A DNA stretch of 64,000 bases, from assembly GCA_900315675.1 (NCBI GenBank), contig OMZY01000001.1:613579-677578 (forward strand), given 5' to 3'. This DNA comes from an uncultured Eubacteriales bacterium (GTDB lineage Bacteria; Bacillota; Clostridia; Christensenellales; Aristaeellaceae). Both the position numbers and the translations under genes were made by a program. Under the pieces are notes generated by a model. That model worked only from the letters and a program-made list of their open reading frames with translations, did not search any database and was not told where the DNA came from. Each line of letters begins with the position of its first letter. Within the stretch, counting starts at the first letter, position 1. Positions 43,735-54,713 of the stretch are shown piece after piece.

Positions 43735-45372
43735 TCACTTTTCAAAGGTGATGCCGTAGACTTCCTGAAGCTTCTCGATGCGCTCATCGATGATGTCCTG
43801 GCCGCCCATGTTCATGTAGTCTTCCATGATGGTGTCATACACGGAGTCGAACTCTTCGACGGAAGCGGTCACGGCCTTGGTCAGCAGCTCATCGCGCTTT
43901 TCGGTCAGGCTGGAACCGACTTCGGTTTCAGATTCGATCGTGCCGACGTTGTAGTGAGCGGGATAACGGCCGTTGTTCTTACCGAACTCGTTCGCCTGGA
44001 TGACAATCTCAGCGGGGATGCCGGGATAGCTCAGAGCGGTGGTGGCACCGGTGGCTTCGCCCAGGTACAGGCCGTTGCAGGTCATGGTGTAGTCGATGTT
44101 GTTGCCGGAGTTCTTGACCCATTCGCCGGTGGCGGGCAGGATCTCGTAAGCGCCGTCTTCAGTCATGTTGAAGTTGACGCCTTCTTTACCGGTCTGCAGG
44201 TACTTGATGGTCTCGGGGCTGGAGATGAAGTCGATGTACAGCAGGGAGGCCACGGGCTCCTTGTTGGTGGAGGGCAGGAAGATCTTACGATCGGAACCGA
44301 CGGCAGCGCCCATGTACTTCCGGGTGATACCGGCGTCATTCTGGAAGCAGTCGATCGGAACGAACATCGCGTCTGCGCCCACATTGCGCTGCAGGTTCAG
44401 GTTGATGCAGTCTTCGCCGTTACGGAAAGGATAGTCCCAGTTGTGCATGAAAGCGCCAACATAGCCGGCCTTCATGTTGTCATCTTCAACAGTGCTGTCG
44501 GTGTACAGACCGAAGTCTTTCCAGACCAGGCCTTCGTTGTACCACTTGTTCAGCACACGGATGCCTTCTTTGTAGCCGGGAACCAGCAGGTGACGATCAT
44601 CATAGCCGTACACGAACAGGGTCGCGTCGTCGATGTCTTCAGCAACCTTGCTGATGCTCATCAGGTCGTTCCGCCAGCCGATATCGGTGGAGGTGGAGTA
44701 AGGAATCATCTTGTCAGCGTTCTCGCCCAGCAGGGTTTCCGCGTTGTCACGGAAAGCAACCAGGGCATTGTAGAACTCTTCTTCGGTGGTGGGCAGGCCC
44801 AGACCCAGCTTGTCCAGCCAGTCCTTGCGAATGAAGGTGGTGATACGGGAAGTATCAGCGCGGACGCCTTCGATCATCCACACAGCGCCGGTGGCGGGAT
44901 CCTTGTCATAGTACAGGTTGTCTTCGCCGCCGAGCAGGGCAACGATGTTTCCGATGTAGTCCTTGTACTCTTCCAGATAGGGAGCCAGGTCGATAACACC
45001 GGGGTTGCCGTTCTCGTCCACCATGTTGGCGTAGGAGATGATGGTGTTGGCGCCGTAGGTGTAGCTGATATCGGGAGCCTGCTTGTCAGCCATCAGCTGA
45101 GCGATATCATCGGTCTCGGTCCAACGGCCGACAGACACGTATTCAACTTCGACATTGTACTTTTCGAGCATGCCCTTCTTCAGGTACTCGGTCCATACGT
45201 TGTTGGTCGGGTCGGTGCCGCCGTCGTTGTTGCGGTTGTAGATTTCAACGGTGATATGACGGGTTTCGGTGAACTTGCCATCCACAAAACCGTCATCCGC
45301 CGCGAACGCGGTGCTGATACCCATAGCGGCGATCAGCGCCAGAACCAGAACCAGGGACAGGATACGTTTCAT
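43735..45372 (-). CDS. Extracellular solute-binding protein of a sugar ABC importer
   Basis: 545 residues, size of the LplA/YtcQ group of large carbohydrate-binding proteins. Signal peptide 1-24 ends TAFA/AD with no cysteine at the cleavage site, so it does not look like the lipoprotein expected in a monoderm. The ISYTYGANTIISYANM and PYSTSTDIGWRNDL stretches sit in the two lobes. Last gene of its operon (permease, permease, binding protein); a penta-hairpin element precedes it. Codon use is strongly optimised. No ATPase gene is present; a shared MsmX-type ATPase is likely. Confidence 0.9.
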   Translation of the reverse strand: MKRILSLVLVLALIAAMGISTAFAADDGFVDGKFTETRHITVEIYNRNNDGGTDPTNNVWTEYLKKGMLEKYNVEVEYVSVGRWTETDDIAQLMADKQAPDISYTYGANTIISYANMVDENGNPGVIDLAPYLEEYKDYIGNIVALLGGEDNLYYDKDPATGAVWMIEGVRADTSRITTFIRKDWLDKLGLGLPTTEEEFYNALVAFRDNAETLLGENADKMIPYSTSTDIGWRNDLMSISKVAEDIDDATLFVYGYDDRHLLVPGYKEGIRVLNKWYNEGLVWKDFGLYTDSTVEDDNMKAGYVGAFMHNWDYPFRNGEDCINLNLQRNVGADAMFVPIDCFQNDAGITRKYMGAAVGSDRKIFLPSTNKEPVASLLYIDFISSPETIKYLQTGKEGVNFNMTEDGAYEILPATGEWVKNSGNNIDYTMTCNGLYLGEATGATTALSYPGIPAEIVIQANEFGKNNGRYPAHYNVGTIESETEVGSSLTEKRDELLTKAVTASVEEFDSVYDTIMEDYMNMGGQDIIDERIEKLQEVYGITFEK

Positions 45373-45434
45373 AGGTTTCTTCCTCCTTTTTTATTTCAAG
45401 GGCTTCTGCCCTCAGAAATCCGTTATCCACTCAC

Positions 45435-45575
45435 ATTCGCCGAAAGGCGAATAATTCATATTGAACGGTTCGCCGTTCAATAATTCATATCGACCGACAG
45501 GACGATATTTCATATTCCACAGCAACTCTGTTGCTTTGGAATAATTCATTTGGCGTCAGCCCTTAACTGCGCCAA
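45435..45575 (-). repeat. Penta-hairpin element B
   Basis: Plus-strand hairpins: ATTCGCC-GAAA-GGCGAAT (45435-45452), ATTGAACGG-TTCG-CCGTTCAAT (45460-45481), an imperfect ATATCG/CGATAT (about 45488-45508), ATTCC..AGCAAC-TCT-GTTGCT..GGAAT (45514-45542) and TTGGCG..CAG/CTGCGCCAA (45550-45575). The last spans the stop of the permease gene ending at 45556. Linkers AATTCATA, AATTCAT, TTTCAT, AATTCATT. Confidence 0.78.
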
Positions 45576-46491
45576 TCGTAACGCCGGTCACGAAGTATCT
45601 CTGCAGCCACGGATAAACGACCAGGATCGGCACGGTGGCAAACATAACGGTTGCCATCTGGATCGTCTTGGAAACACCGTTGGCAAAGAATCCTTCCTGT
45701 GCGGCCTGTTCGTTGGTCTGGGTGGAATTCTTGATCACGTTGTACAGCAGCAGCTGAATCGGCCAGTAGGGCTCGGATTCGGACTTCTTCAGGTACATCA
45801 GCGCATCAGAGAATCCGTTCCAGCGTCCGACAGCATAGAACAGGCTCAGGGTAGCGATAACCGGCAGACTCAGCGGCAGGTAAATCTTCACAAGCACCCG
45901 GATCGGGCCGGCTCCGTCTATTTCCGCGGCTTCCCGTAAACTGTCCGGTACACCGTAGAAGAACGATCTCATGATGATGACGTTGAATACGCTGATACAG
46001 TTCGGGAAAATCAGTGCATATGGCGTATTCAGCATACCCAGTCTGCTCAGCAGCAGGTATGATGGTATCGTACCGGCGCTGAAATACATCGTGAAGAGGA
46101 TAATGAAGTTGATAAACTTCCCGCCCTTCAGCTCGCTGTAAATCAGCGGATAGGAGCAGCAGATGGTCAGGGAGATGGACAGCAGCGTACACATAACGGT
46201 CAGGATCGCTGTCCAGCCCAGGGACCGTACATACTTCGGCGTGGTCAGCACGGTCCGGTAAGCTTCAATATTCCATCCCTTGGGAATAATAAATACTTCA
46301 TTCTTCACCAGTGCGTCTGCGGAGGATAGACTGCAAGCCAGCACGTGAAGCATCGGCAGCAGGCACAGGATCATCATCACAAAGCAGATGATGGCAATAA
46401 CCATATCTCCTGCCCTGGTGCCCCGGCTCTTGATGATGCCGTCGCGAAGCTTTCGGGAGGAAAAGTCTTTGGTTTCATTCACAACACTCAT
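45556..46491 (-). CDS. Carbohydrate ABC transporter permease (MalG/LplC type)
   Basis: 311 residues from ATG 46491 (GGAGG nine bases upstream); a longer frame to 46572 has no ribosome site. Six predicted membrane helices and the inner-membrane permease EAA-loop (DSLREAAEIDGAGPIRVLVKIYLPLSLP). Partner of the adjacent permease. The C-terminal end GAVKG is encoded within a hairpin. Confidence 0.9.
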   Translation of the reverse strand: MSVVNETKDFSSRKLRDGIIKSRGTRAGDMVIAIICFVMMILCLLPMLHVLACSLSSADALVKNEVFIIPKGWNIEAYRTVLTTPKYVRSLGWTAILTVMCTLLSISLTICCSYPLIYSELKGGKFINFIILFTMYFSAGTIPSYLLLSRLGMLNTPYALIFPNCISVFNVIIMRSFFYGVPDSLREAAEIDGAGPIRVLVKIYLPLSLPVIATLSLFYAVGRWNGFSDALMYLKKSESEPYWPIQLLLYNVIKNSTQTNEQAAQEGFFANGVSKTIQMATVMFATVPILVVYPWLQRYFVTGVTIGAVKG

Positions 46492-46505
46492 CTTTTCTTC
46501 CCTCC

Positions 46506-47465
46506 TTACCAGATTCCGCGCTCGCCGAACTTCTTCGCAAGCGAGTTGGACATCAGCAGGAAGATGACGCATACCACGCTCTGGAAGAGACCAACGGCGG
46601 TCGTCAGAGAATACTGCTGGCCGTTAATACCCTTCTCATATACGTAAATCGATATGGTCTTACTGGCTTCCTTCACCAGCGGGTTACTTAACGTAAATGG
46701 TCTGTCGAATTCAGATCCCAGGATATGGCCCAGGTTCATGATCAGCAGGATGATGATCGTGGAGCGGATACCCGGCAGCGTCACGTGCCAGATCTTTTGG
46801 AGCCGTGTCGCGCCGTCCACTTCAGCCGCTTCATACAGTTCCGGACTGATACCGGTGAGGGCAGCCAGGTAAATGATGGTATTCCATCCGCATTCCTTCC
46901 AGATGCCCAGTACGATGTACGATGCGCGCCAGTGGTTTGCGTCTCCGAAGAATGGGATGCTCGTTCCCAACAGCTTATTGACGATACCGTCGTTCGTTGC
47001 GAACATCCGCAGTGTGATGCTGGAGATGATAACCCAGCTCAGGAAGTGCGGCAGGTAAAGAACGGTCTGTGTGATCCTCTTGTATTTCGGGAAAGCCAGC
47101 TCGTTCAGCAGCAGTGCCATGATAATCGGCATCGGCATACCGATCACCAGGTCAAGCAGGTTCAGGAAGATCGTGTTCTTTAGTGCAATCAGGAAGTCCT
47201 TATCCTTAAATGCTTTCAGGAACCATTGCCATCCGTTGTTCTTGGCCCATTCTACTTTCCACGGCGGAATCAGAATGTTGTTCTTCTTGAACGCCTGGAG
47301 AATGTAGGCCATGGGGGTATAGCGGAAAAGAACGAAAAACAGAACAGGAAGAATCAGGAGCAGGTAAAGCGTCCAGTATCTCTGCAGGTAGGTTTTGAAA
47401 GAGTAACCTTTGTGCAGATTCTTCATAGGGGTTTTCGCCTTTTCCCCGGCAGCAATCTGAGTCAA
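46506..47465 (-). CDS. Carbohydrate ABC transporter permease (LplB type)
   Basis: 319 residues from TTG 47465, seven bases behind GGGAGG. Six helices; EAA motif PELYEAAEVDGATRLQKIWHVTLPG. The N-terminal tail (TQIAAGEKAKTPMKNLHKG) is cytoplasmic. First gene of the importer operon, with a long 5' region holding AGAAAG direct repeats. Confidence 0.9.
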   Translation of the reverse strand: MTQIAAGEKAKTPMKNLHKGYSFKTYLQRYWTLYLLLILPVLFFVLFRYTPMAYILQAFKKNNILIPPWKVEWAKNNGWQWFLKAFKDKDFLIALKNTIFLNLLDLVIGMPMPIIMALLLNELAFPKYKRITQTVLYLPHFLSWVIISSITLRMFATNDGIVNKLLGTSIPFFGDANHWRASYIVLGIWKECGWNTIIYLAALTGISPELYEAAEVDGATRLQKIWHVTLPGIRSTIIILLIMNLGHILGSEFDRPFTLSNPLVKEASKTISIYVYEKGINGQQYSLTTAVGLFQSVVCVIFLLMSNSLAKKFGERGIW

Positions 47466-47547
47466 TGGGCTCCCTCCCTTTCGTTTCCTCGTGTTACAGG
47501 AGAGTTTTCTGTAAAAATATGAATCATATCTAACCATTTAATCCATG

Positions 47548-47618
47548 ATTATAATATATGCAATGATTGCTCACTTTCTATGTGAAAAATGCTTTCTAGT
47601 ATGCAAAAACTGCTTTCT
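47548..47618 (-). promoter_or_regulatory. Candidate activator-dependent promoter of the sugar importer
   Basis: Minus-strand TATAAT at 47548-47553 with no good -35. Three minus-strand copies of AGAAAG(T/C)(G/A) occur at 47572-47579, 47590-47597 and 47611-47618, spaced 18 and 21 bases. The first overlaps the expected -35 position. Direct repeats at helical-turn spacing fit an AraC-family activator. The remainder of the 350-base gap up to the tRNA holds nothing else I can name. Confidence 0.45.
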
Positions 47619-47784
47619 GAAAGTAGATCATTTATACATCCTGTGATGCCTTTCGCATAAAAAATCCCCTGTTTCACATAGTCGAAAGGATAAAAATCCT
47701 GTTATATCCACGTTTTCTGTATACAATCGCTTTCAATCCGACAGCAGTTTTTGTCCCTTTTCTCATCTGTTTCGGAAACATAAG

Positions 47785-47812
47785 AAAAGCCTCCATCTGA
47801 CGATGGAGGTTT
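47785..47812 (-). terminator. Terminator of the tRNA-Trp gene
   Basis: Minus-strand CCTCCATC-GTCA-GATGGAGG followed by CTTTTCTT, a few bases beyond the tRNA. Confidence 0.8.
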
Positions 47813-47817
47813 TCTGC

Positions 47818-47888
47818 AGGGGCAGAAGGATTCGAACCCTCAACAAAGGTTTTGGAGACCCACGTGTTACCATTACACCATGCCCCTA
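47818..47888 (-). tRNA. tRNA-Trp (anticodon CCA)
   Basis: 71 bases without encoded CCA. Acceptor AGGGGCA pairs with TGCCCCT, discriminator G. The D arm is GTGT-AATGGTA-ACAC, the anticodon loop CTCCAAA gives CCA, and the T arm is GAGGG-TTCGAAT-CCTTC. The first pair of the anticodon stem is a T-T mismatch, which is tolerable. Flanked by its own promoter and terminator. Confidence 0.92.
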
Positions 47889-47908
47889 TTGCATTCGCAA
47901 CAGTGGCA

Positions 47909-47938
47909 TTATATGAAAAAACACACCACTTTGTCAAG
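47909..47938 (-). promoter_or_regulatory. tRNA-Trp promoter
   Basis: Consensus TTGACA (47933-47938) and TATAAT (47909-47914) on the minus strand with an 18-base spacer, 20 bases before the tRNA 5' end. Confidence 0.8.
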
Positions 47939-48028
47939 GTATTTTTTATTCTTCTTCTGTCTCTTTCTTCTTGCCTCTTTCCCTTCTCTTTTATATACTT
48001 TTTATATACTGTCTCAGGGGGTGATAAC

Positions 48029-48373
48029 ATGCAGGAAAACAAACTCATAGAAATGTCCATGAATTTCTCTGTTTCCGTCCTGAAACTAACCGAAACAATC
48101 AAAGGTCATTATTCTCTCGTCAATCAACTTGAAAAATCTGCCACTTCTATCGGAGCAAATATTCATGAGTCATGTTACGCTCAAAGCAAATCAGATTTTA
48201 TTTCCAAACTGCAGATTGCTCTGAAAGAATGTCATGAAACAAAGTATTGGCTCGATTTATTTACCAGAGCATCAGTATGCGAATTTGATACTCTTCAGAA
48301 ATTACGCAATGAATGTGATACCATTCGGCGTATTCTTGTATCATCAATCAACACAGCTAAAAGCAATCAGTAA
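48029..48373 (+). CDS. Four-helix-bundle protein of the S23/IVP family
   Basis: 114 residues from ATG 48029 (GGGGGTGAT upstream). Matches the family encoded in 23S rRNA intervening sequences and also found alone: KLTETIKGHYSLVNQLEKSATSIGANIHES and LQIALKECHETKYWLDLF. The family is related to the Avd accessory protein of diversity-generating retroelements, but no reverse transcriptase or template repeat is visible here. AT-rich compared with neighbours and adjacent to a tRNA, which may mark acquisition. Confidence 0.85.
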   Translation: MQENKLIEMSMNFSVSVLKLTETIKGHYSLVNQLEKSATSIGANIHESCYAQSKSDFISKLQIALKECHETKYWLDLFTRASVCEFDTLQKLRNECDTIRRILVSSINTAKSNQ

Positions 48374-48380
48374 ATATCAT

Positions 48381-48544
48381 ATACGGCTTTAGCCGTATAA
48401 TTCATATCCCGCATTAAGCGGGATAATTCATATTGAAGGGAAATACGTCGTATTTCCCTTCAATAATTCATATAGCGGAAGCACATAAATGTGCTTCCGC
48501 TATAATTCATTTACGATAAGTGGTTATTTACCACTTATCGTAAT
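48381..48544 (-). repeat. Penta-hairpin element C
   Basis: Plus-strand hairpins: TATACGGC-TTTA-GCCGTATA, ATCCCGC/GCGGGAT, a near-perfect 30-base palindrome TTGAAGGG..CCCTTCAA, TATAGCGGAAGCACA-TAAA with its complement, and TTACGATAAGTGGT/ACCACTTATCGTAA. The last contains the final codons and stop of tldE. Linkers ATTCATA, AATTCATA, AATTCATA, ATTCATT. Lies between convergent genes. Boundaries are good to about one base. Confidence 0.8.
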
Positions 48545-49825
48545 CCCATCGAAGGCAATAAACGGTAGTGCGTTGCTTCCGTCCTTCGCAACATCCTTAC
48601 TGATCTCCCTTATATTCACCAGCATTTCCGGTACGCATCCGCTGATCATAGTTTCCGAAACCGCGTTGCTGATCTTCCCGTTTTCAATGAGGAAGCTGTT
48701 CTTTGCCACTCCGGAGAATTCTCCGCTTGCTGCCGGCTGTCCGCCGGAGAATCTCATGACCAGCAGGCCTTTATCGATACTCCCGATGATCTCGTCCAAT
48801 GTTTTGTCACCGACGGCAACATGCAAGTTTCTTCCGCTGTTTCCGGCACGTTTCTTGCCTGTCTTATTGGCGGCATATTGGCTCAGGCAGAAGCTGTTCA
48901 GCTTTCCTTCTTTGATCAGGTCAAAGTTTTCAGTCTCGTATCCTTCAGCTGTATGTCTTTCCCTGACAACAACGTCATCATTGTACGGCTCAAAGCTCAT
49001 GCTGAACCGCGGGTCTGCCACCTGTTCGCCCATCTTGTCTTTCCATATGCTGGTGCCGTCAATCATGCATGCATCTCCGGTAAAGTTGCCCATAATCGTG
49101 CTCAGTACGATCTCATAAAGGGCCATGGGCGCCAGGATCACGGGTCCACTGAATTTGCCTTCCAGGGTGATCGGATCCAGCTGCTTTTCAATCTGGCTGA
49201 TTTCCCATTCAATGGTGCCGCATTCAAGCACCGGCTTGTCCAGCGTCTTCAGGGTAATATCGCTGCCGTAGAAGGAGGTGTTCTTCTCCCCTTCGTGTGC
49301 GGAATACATCAGTGAAAAGGTGTATGCACCGGACTTCGATACGTACTGTACGTCATTTGTGTTCAGATACACTTCAGTGTAGCCGGTGTGATCTGTGATC
49401 ATCTGCTCCATCAGGATCGTCGGATGCTTTTCCTTGATGCTTTCAAGCAGTTCCTTGGTCCGCATGAACAGCTTATCTGTATCGCATTCCGCTGCGCCGT
49501 CAGTAAAATCCTTCTCAACAGGCTCTTTCGCGAATTTCCAGGCTTCGTCGGGCTGACCGCTTTCCGCGGCTGCAATGGCGTCGGAAACAGCGTTCATCAC
49601 TGTTTCATTGTCAAACTTATTGATCGTTACGGTGCCTTTCCGCATGCCCTTCAGCAGGGTAATGGTAACATTGTGGTTAAACAGCGTTCTCATCAGGGAA
49701 AATCTTCCGCCGTCCACATTGAATTCTTTCTTTTCGCTTTCGCTGACTGTGCACTGGGCATATTCCGCACCCTTGGCTTTTGCTTCAGCCAGGATCTCCC
49801 TGGCTAGTTCTTTCATTCTATCCAT
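48524..49825 (-). CDS. tldE: TldE/PmbA-type peptidase subunit
   Basis: 433 residues. Partner of TldD in the TldD/TldE heterodimer that cleaves unfolded peptides and matures some modified peptides. TldE lacks the metal motif; family stretches include SGRNLHVAVGDKTLDEIIGSIDKGLLV and SGGQPAASGEFSGVAKNSFLIENG. Starts two bases after the tldD stop on the same strand. Its last codons form one arm of a hairpin. Confidence 0.9.
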   Translation of the reverse strand: MDRMKELAREILAEAKAKGAEYAQCTVSESEKKEFNVDGGRFSLMRTLFNHNVTITLLKGMRKGTVTINKFDNETVMNAVSDAIAAAESGQPDEAWKFAKEPVEKDFTDGAAECDTDKLFMRTKELLESIKEKHPTILMEQMITDHTGYTEVYLNTNDVQYVSKSGAYTFSLMYSAHEGEKNTSFYGSDITLKTLDKPVLECGTIEWEISQIEKQLDPITLEGKFSGPVILAPMALYEIVLSTIMGNFTGDACMIDGTSIWKDKMGEQVADPRFSMSFEPYNDDVVVRERHTAEGYETENFDLIKEGKLNSFCLSQYAANKTGKKRAGNSGRNLHVAVGDKTLDEIIGSIDKGLLVMRFSGGQPAASGEFSGVAKNSFLIENGKISNAVSETMISGCVPEMLVNIREISKDVAKDGSNALPFIAFDGITISGK

Positions 49826-49826
49826 C

Positions 49827-51212
49827 TTATCGGCCTCCGATCTTTACCTTGCAGCGCAGCGCCGGTCCGCCCATGCCCACAGGCATCGGCTGTTTCTTTC
49901 CGCACATACCGGAACTCACCCACACGACTTTGTCGCTGACCATATCAACGGTCTTCAGCATCTCGAACGCCACACCGGAAATCGTGGTGTCCAGCAGGGC
50001 TTTACCGATTTTGCCCTTTTTGATTTCATAACCCATCGTCACGCCGAACATGAATTCGCCCGTCGTGTCTGCCTGTCCGTTATTGGACTGGATCAGGTAA
50101 TATCCGTCGTCAATGGAGGCAATCATGTCCTCCAGCTTGTCTTTTCCGGGGTGAATGGATGTATTGCGCATCCGGATCAGCGGTTCATCCTGGAACAGCC
50201 ATGCACGGGCGTTGCCCTGGGGAGTCATGCCGAAATGCTGTGCACTCTCCCTGTTGTTCATGTACCCTGTCAGAATACCGTTTACGATCAGCGGGGAATC
50301 TGTCGCTTCAGTGCCTTCATCGTCAATGTACACCGGCAGCGGACAGGTTTCTCCGAAAGCGGTATGCGCAAAGTCTGTCAGGGTAACCAGATCGCTGGCA
50401 ACCCGCTTATTCAGATTGGGACCGGCTACGCTTCCGCCCAGCACCAAGTCCGCTTCCACGGTATGGCCGACAGCCTCATGGCTCAGCATACCGCTCATCA
50501 TCCCGTCAAGGATAACAGTCTTTTCACCGGCGTCCGCGTATACGCCTTCCCGCTTCTGCATCAGCTTTTCATACAGGTCGTCAATCTCCGCGTGCAGTTT
50601 TGCCGGATCGGCAAAGTTATCGCTGAAAACGCCGCTGCCGCCGTAAGCCTGATACAGTTCCACAGGTGCCCCTGCGTCTGTCTGTGCAGTCAGCACAACA
50701 TATGTATAGGATCTGGGCGCAAGAATATGTCCGCTTGCCCCGTCAGAAGTCACAATCAGTTTCTCCATGGAATCTTCCATGGCTACTACTGTACGGCTCA
50801 TGAGGTTCGGATACTTCTTCGCAATGTATGCGTCTACCTCACGGGCATAATCCACATACAGCTTCTGTTCCGCGTCTTTGATATCTTCCTGCGTCGGCAT
50901 CTGTTTCAGTGCCATTTTCGGCAGGGCAGGCTTCCCTGCTCCCGCATGTTTGTTCATAAAGGCAGCGTTTTCTGTCGCGGCCTTCAGTACGGTTTCCGCA
51001 GCCTCTCCGGTATATTCGGCCATGGAAGAAAAACCGTATACGCCGCCCTCGTATACGCGTGCGGAAACCCCGGAGACGTCCGAACGCACATTTCCCATCA
51101 GGGCACCGTTCAGAAGCACGGCACGGCGGGTTCTGTTTTTCTGTCCCCGCAGTTCTGTATGGACGCCGTCTGCGAACAGGGTTTTTTTATCTGTCAGTAT
51201 ATCCTGCAGCAT
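49827..51212 (-). CDS. tldD: TldD-type zinc metallopeptidase
   Basis: 461 residues. The metal motif HEAVGHTVEADL fits HExxxH of TldD, with later cysteine-containing metal-site region (VSSGMCGKKQPMPVGMGGPALRC). Operon tldD-tldE is the usual pair. No precursor peptide gene for a modified peptide is seen nearby, so a general role is more likely. ATG 51212 after AAAGGAAAA. Confidence 0.92.
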   Translation of the reverse strand: MLQDILTDKKTLFADGVHTELRGQKNRTRRAVLLNGALMGNVRSDVSGVSARVYEGGVYGFSSMAEYTGEAAETVLKAATENAAFMNKHAGAGKPALPKMALKQMPTQEDIKDAEQKLYVDYAREVDAYIAKKYPNLMSRTVVAMEDSMEKLIVTSDGASGHILAPRSYTYVVLTAQTDAGAPVELYQAYGGSGVFSDNFADPAKLHAEIDDLYEKLMQKREGVYADAGEKTVILDGMMSGMLSHEAVGHTVEADLVLGGSVAGPNLNKRVASDLVTLTDFAHTAFGETCPLPVYIDDEGTEATDSPLIVNGILTGYMNNRESAQHFGMTPQGNARAWLFQDEPLIRMRNTSIHPGKDKLEDMIASIDDGYYLIQSNNGQADTTGEFMFGVTMGYEIKKGKIGKALLDTTISGVAFEMLKTVDMVSDKVVWVSSGMCGKKQPMPVGMGGPALRCKVKIGGR

Positions 51213-51225
51213 GTGTTTTTTCCTT

Positions 51226-52146
51226 TCATTCGTTAATTTCGTTCAGATCGTACGGTGTGGTCTGGTAGACCATGTAGTTCAGCCAGTTGGCGTACAGCAG
51301 GTTCGCGTGGCTGCGCCAGGTCACCAGCGGTTCCTGCGTATCGTCATCGTTGGGATAGTAATTCTTCGGCACTTCAATCGGCAGACCTGCGTTTTTATCC
51401 CGCAGGTATTCCTTTTCCAGGGTTCTCGGATCATACTCGCTGTGTCCCATGATGAACACCTGCCGTCCGTTTTCCGTAATCGCCGCATATACGCCGGCTT
51501 CTTCGGAAGAGGCCAGAATCTTCAGTTTTCCGCAGGCTTCCAGATCTTCCCGCCGCACGGTGGTGTGCCGGCTGTGGGGCGCCATAAACACATCGTCAAA
51601 TCCGCGCAGAAGGATATAATTCTTCCTTTCTGCCTTATGCGGGAATACACCGAACAGTTTCTTATCCAGCGGCACCTTCGGAATACCGAAGTGATAATAC
51701 AGCGCTGCCTGCGCGCCCCAGCAGATGTGGAAAGTGCTGTGTACATGCTTCTTGCTCCATTCCATAATGGTGCAAAGCTCGTCCCAGTACTCTACTTCTT
51801 CAAAGGGCATCTGTTCCACCGGCGCGCCGGTAATGATCATTCCGTCAAAATTCTGGTCCTTGATTTCATCAAACGTCTTATAGAAAGCGGTCAGGTGTTC
51901 AGCTGATGTATTCCTGGACACATGGCTTGCCATCTTCACGAGCTCTGTCTCCACCTGCAGTGACGTATTGCCCAGCAGGCGCAGCAGCTGCGTTTCCGTA
52001 TCAATCTTTGTGGGCATCAGATTCACAATGGCGATTCTCAGCGGACGGATATCCTGGGTTGTAGCCCGGTTCTCCGTCATCACAAAGATATTCTCATCTG
52101 TCAGCGTTCTGTAAGCCGGCAGCTCATTCGAAATCTTGATCGGCAT
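51226..52146 (-). CDS. metA: Homoserine O-acetyltransferase (MetA family)
   Basis: First committed step of methionine synthesis, 306 residues from ATG 52146 (an in-frame extension to 52266 runs into a repeat element). Catalytic cysteine in [10 protein letters not shown], catalytic His and Glu in MGHSEYD. The acyl-CoA selectivity site reads [12 protein letters not shown]; glutamate at this position marks acetyl-CoA users (Bacillus type) whereas E. coli MetA has glycine and uses succinyl-CoA. Confidence 0.93.
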   Translation of the reverse strand: MPIKISNELPAYRTLTDENIFVMTENRATTQDIRPLRIAIVNLMPTKIDTETQLLRLLGNTSLQVETELVKMASHVSRNTSAEHLTAFYKTFDEIKDQNFDGMIITGAPVEQMPFEEVEYWDELCTIMEWSKKHVHSTFHICWGAQAALYYHFGIPKVPLDKKLFGVFPHKAERKNYILLRGFDDVFMAPHSRHTTVRREDLEACGKLKILASSEEAGVYAAITENGRQVFIMGHSEYDPRTLEKEYLRDKNAGLPIEVPKNYYPNDDDTQEPLVTWRSHANLLYANWLNYMVYQTTPYDLNEINE

Positions 52147-52180
52147 AGTGCATCTTCCTTCCTGGCGTTTACTGTGCAAT

Positions 52181-52209
52181 ATTGTATGCCCTAACCCGGT
52201 ATTTATCAA
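52181..52209 (-). promoter_or_regulatory. metA promoter
   Basis: Minus-strand TTGATA (52204-52209), 17-base spacer and TACAAT (52181-52186), 35 bases before the ATG. No S-box or T-box leader fits in the short space. Confidence 0.6.
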
Positions 52210-52250
52210 GTTTTCTTCCTTGAACATCATCTGAACATTCCGTGAATACA

Positions 52251-54039
<1,789 letters not shown>

Positions 54040-54055
54040 TCAAACAAACTTTCAC

Positions 54056-54611
<556 letters not shown>

Positions 54612-54713
54612 TTACTCTCATATGCTCCCGTTTTCTTCATATTTCTTCGTTTCTTCTGCTGGAATCCTTGTGTTACAATCCTTCTGACCATTTTCGACAG
54701 GGAGTTTTTAAAC

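Noticed and set aside
45435-45550. Minus-strand reading of the five-hairpin elements as small proteins beginning Met-Asn-Tyr (ATG AAT TAT).
   Set aside because: Element B stays open for about 40 codons, but in elements C and E the same linker runs directly into TGA (ATG AAT TAT TGA), the repeats fall in different frames, and no ribosome sites precede the ATGs.
48029-48373. Diversity-generating retroelement suggested by the Avd-like helical bundle.
   Set aside because: No reverse transcriptase, template repeat or variable C-type lectin gene is found in the window.
52141-52210. Methionine riboswitch (S-box) or T-box before metA.
   Set aside because: Only about 35 bases separate the promoter from the start codon, too short for either leader.
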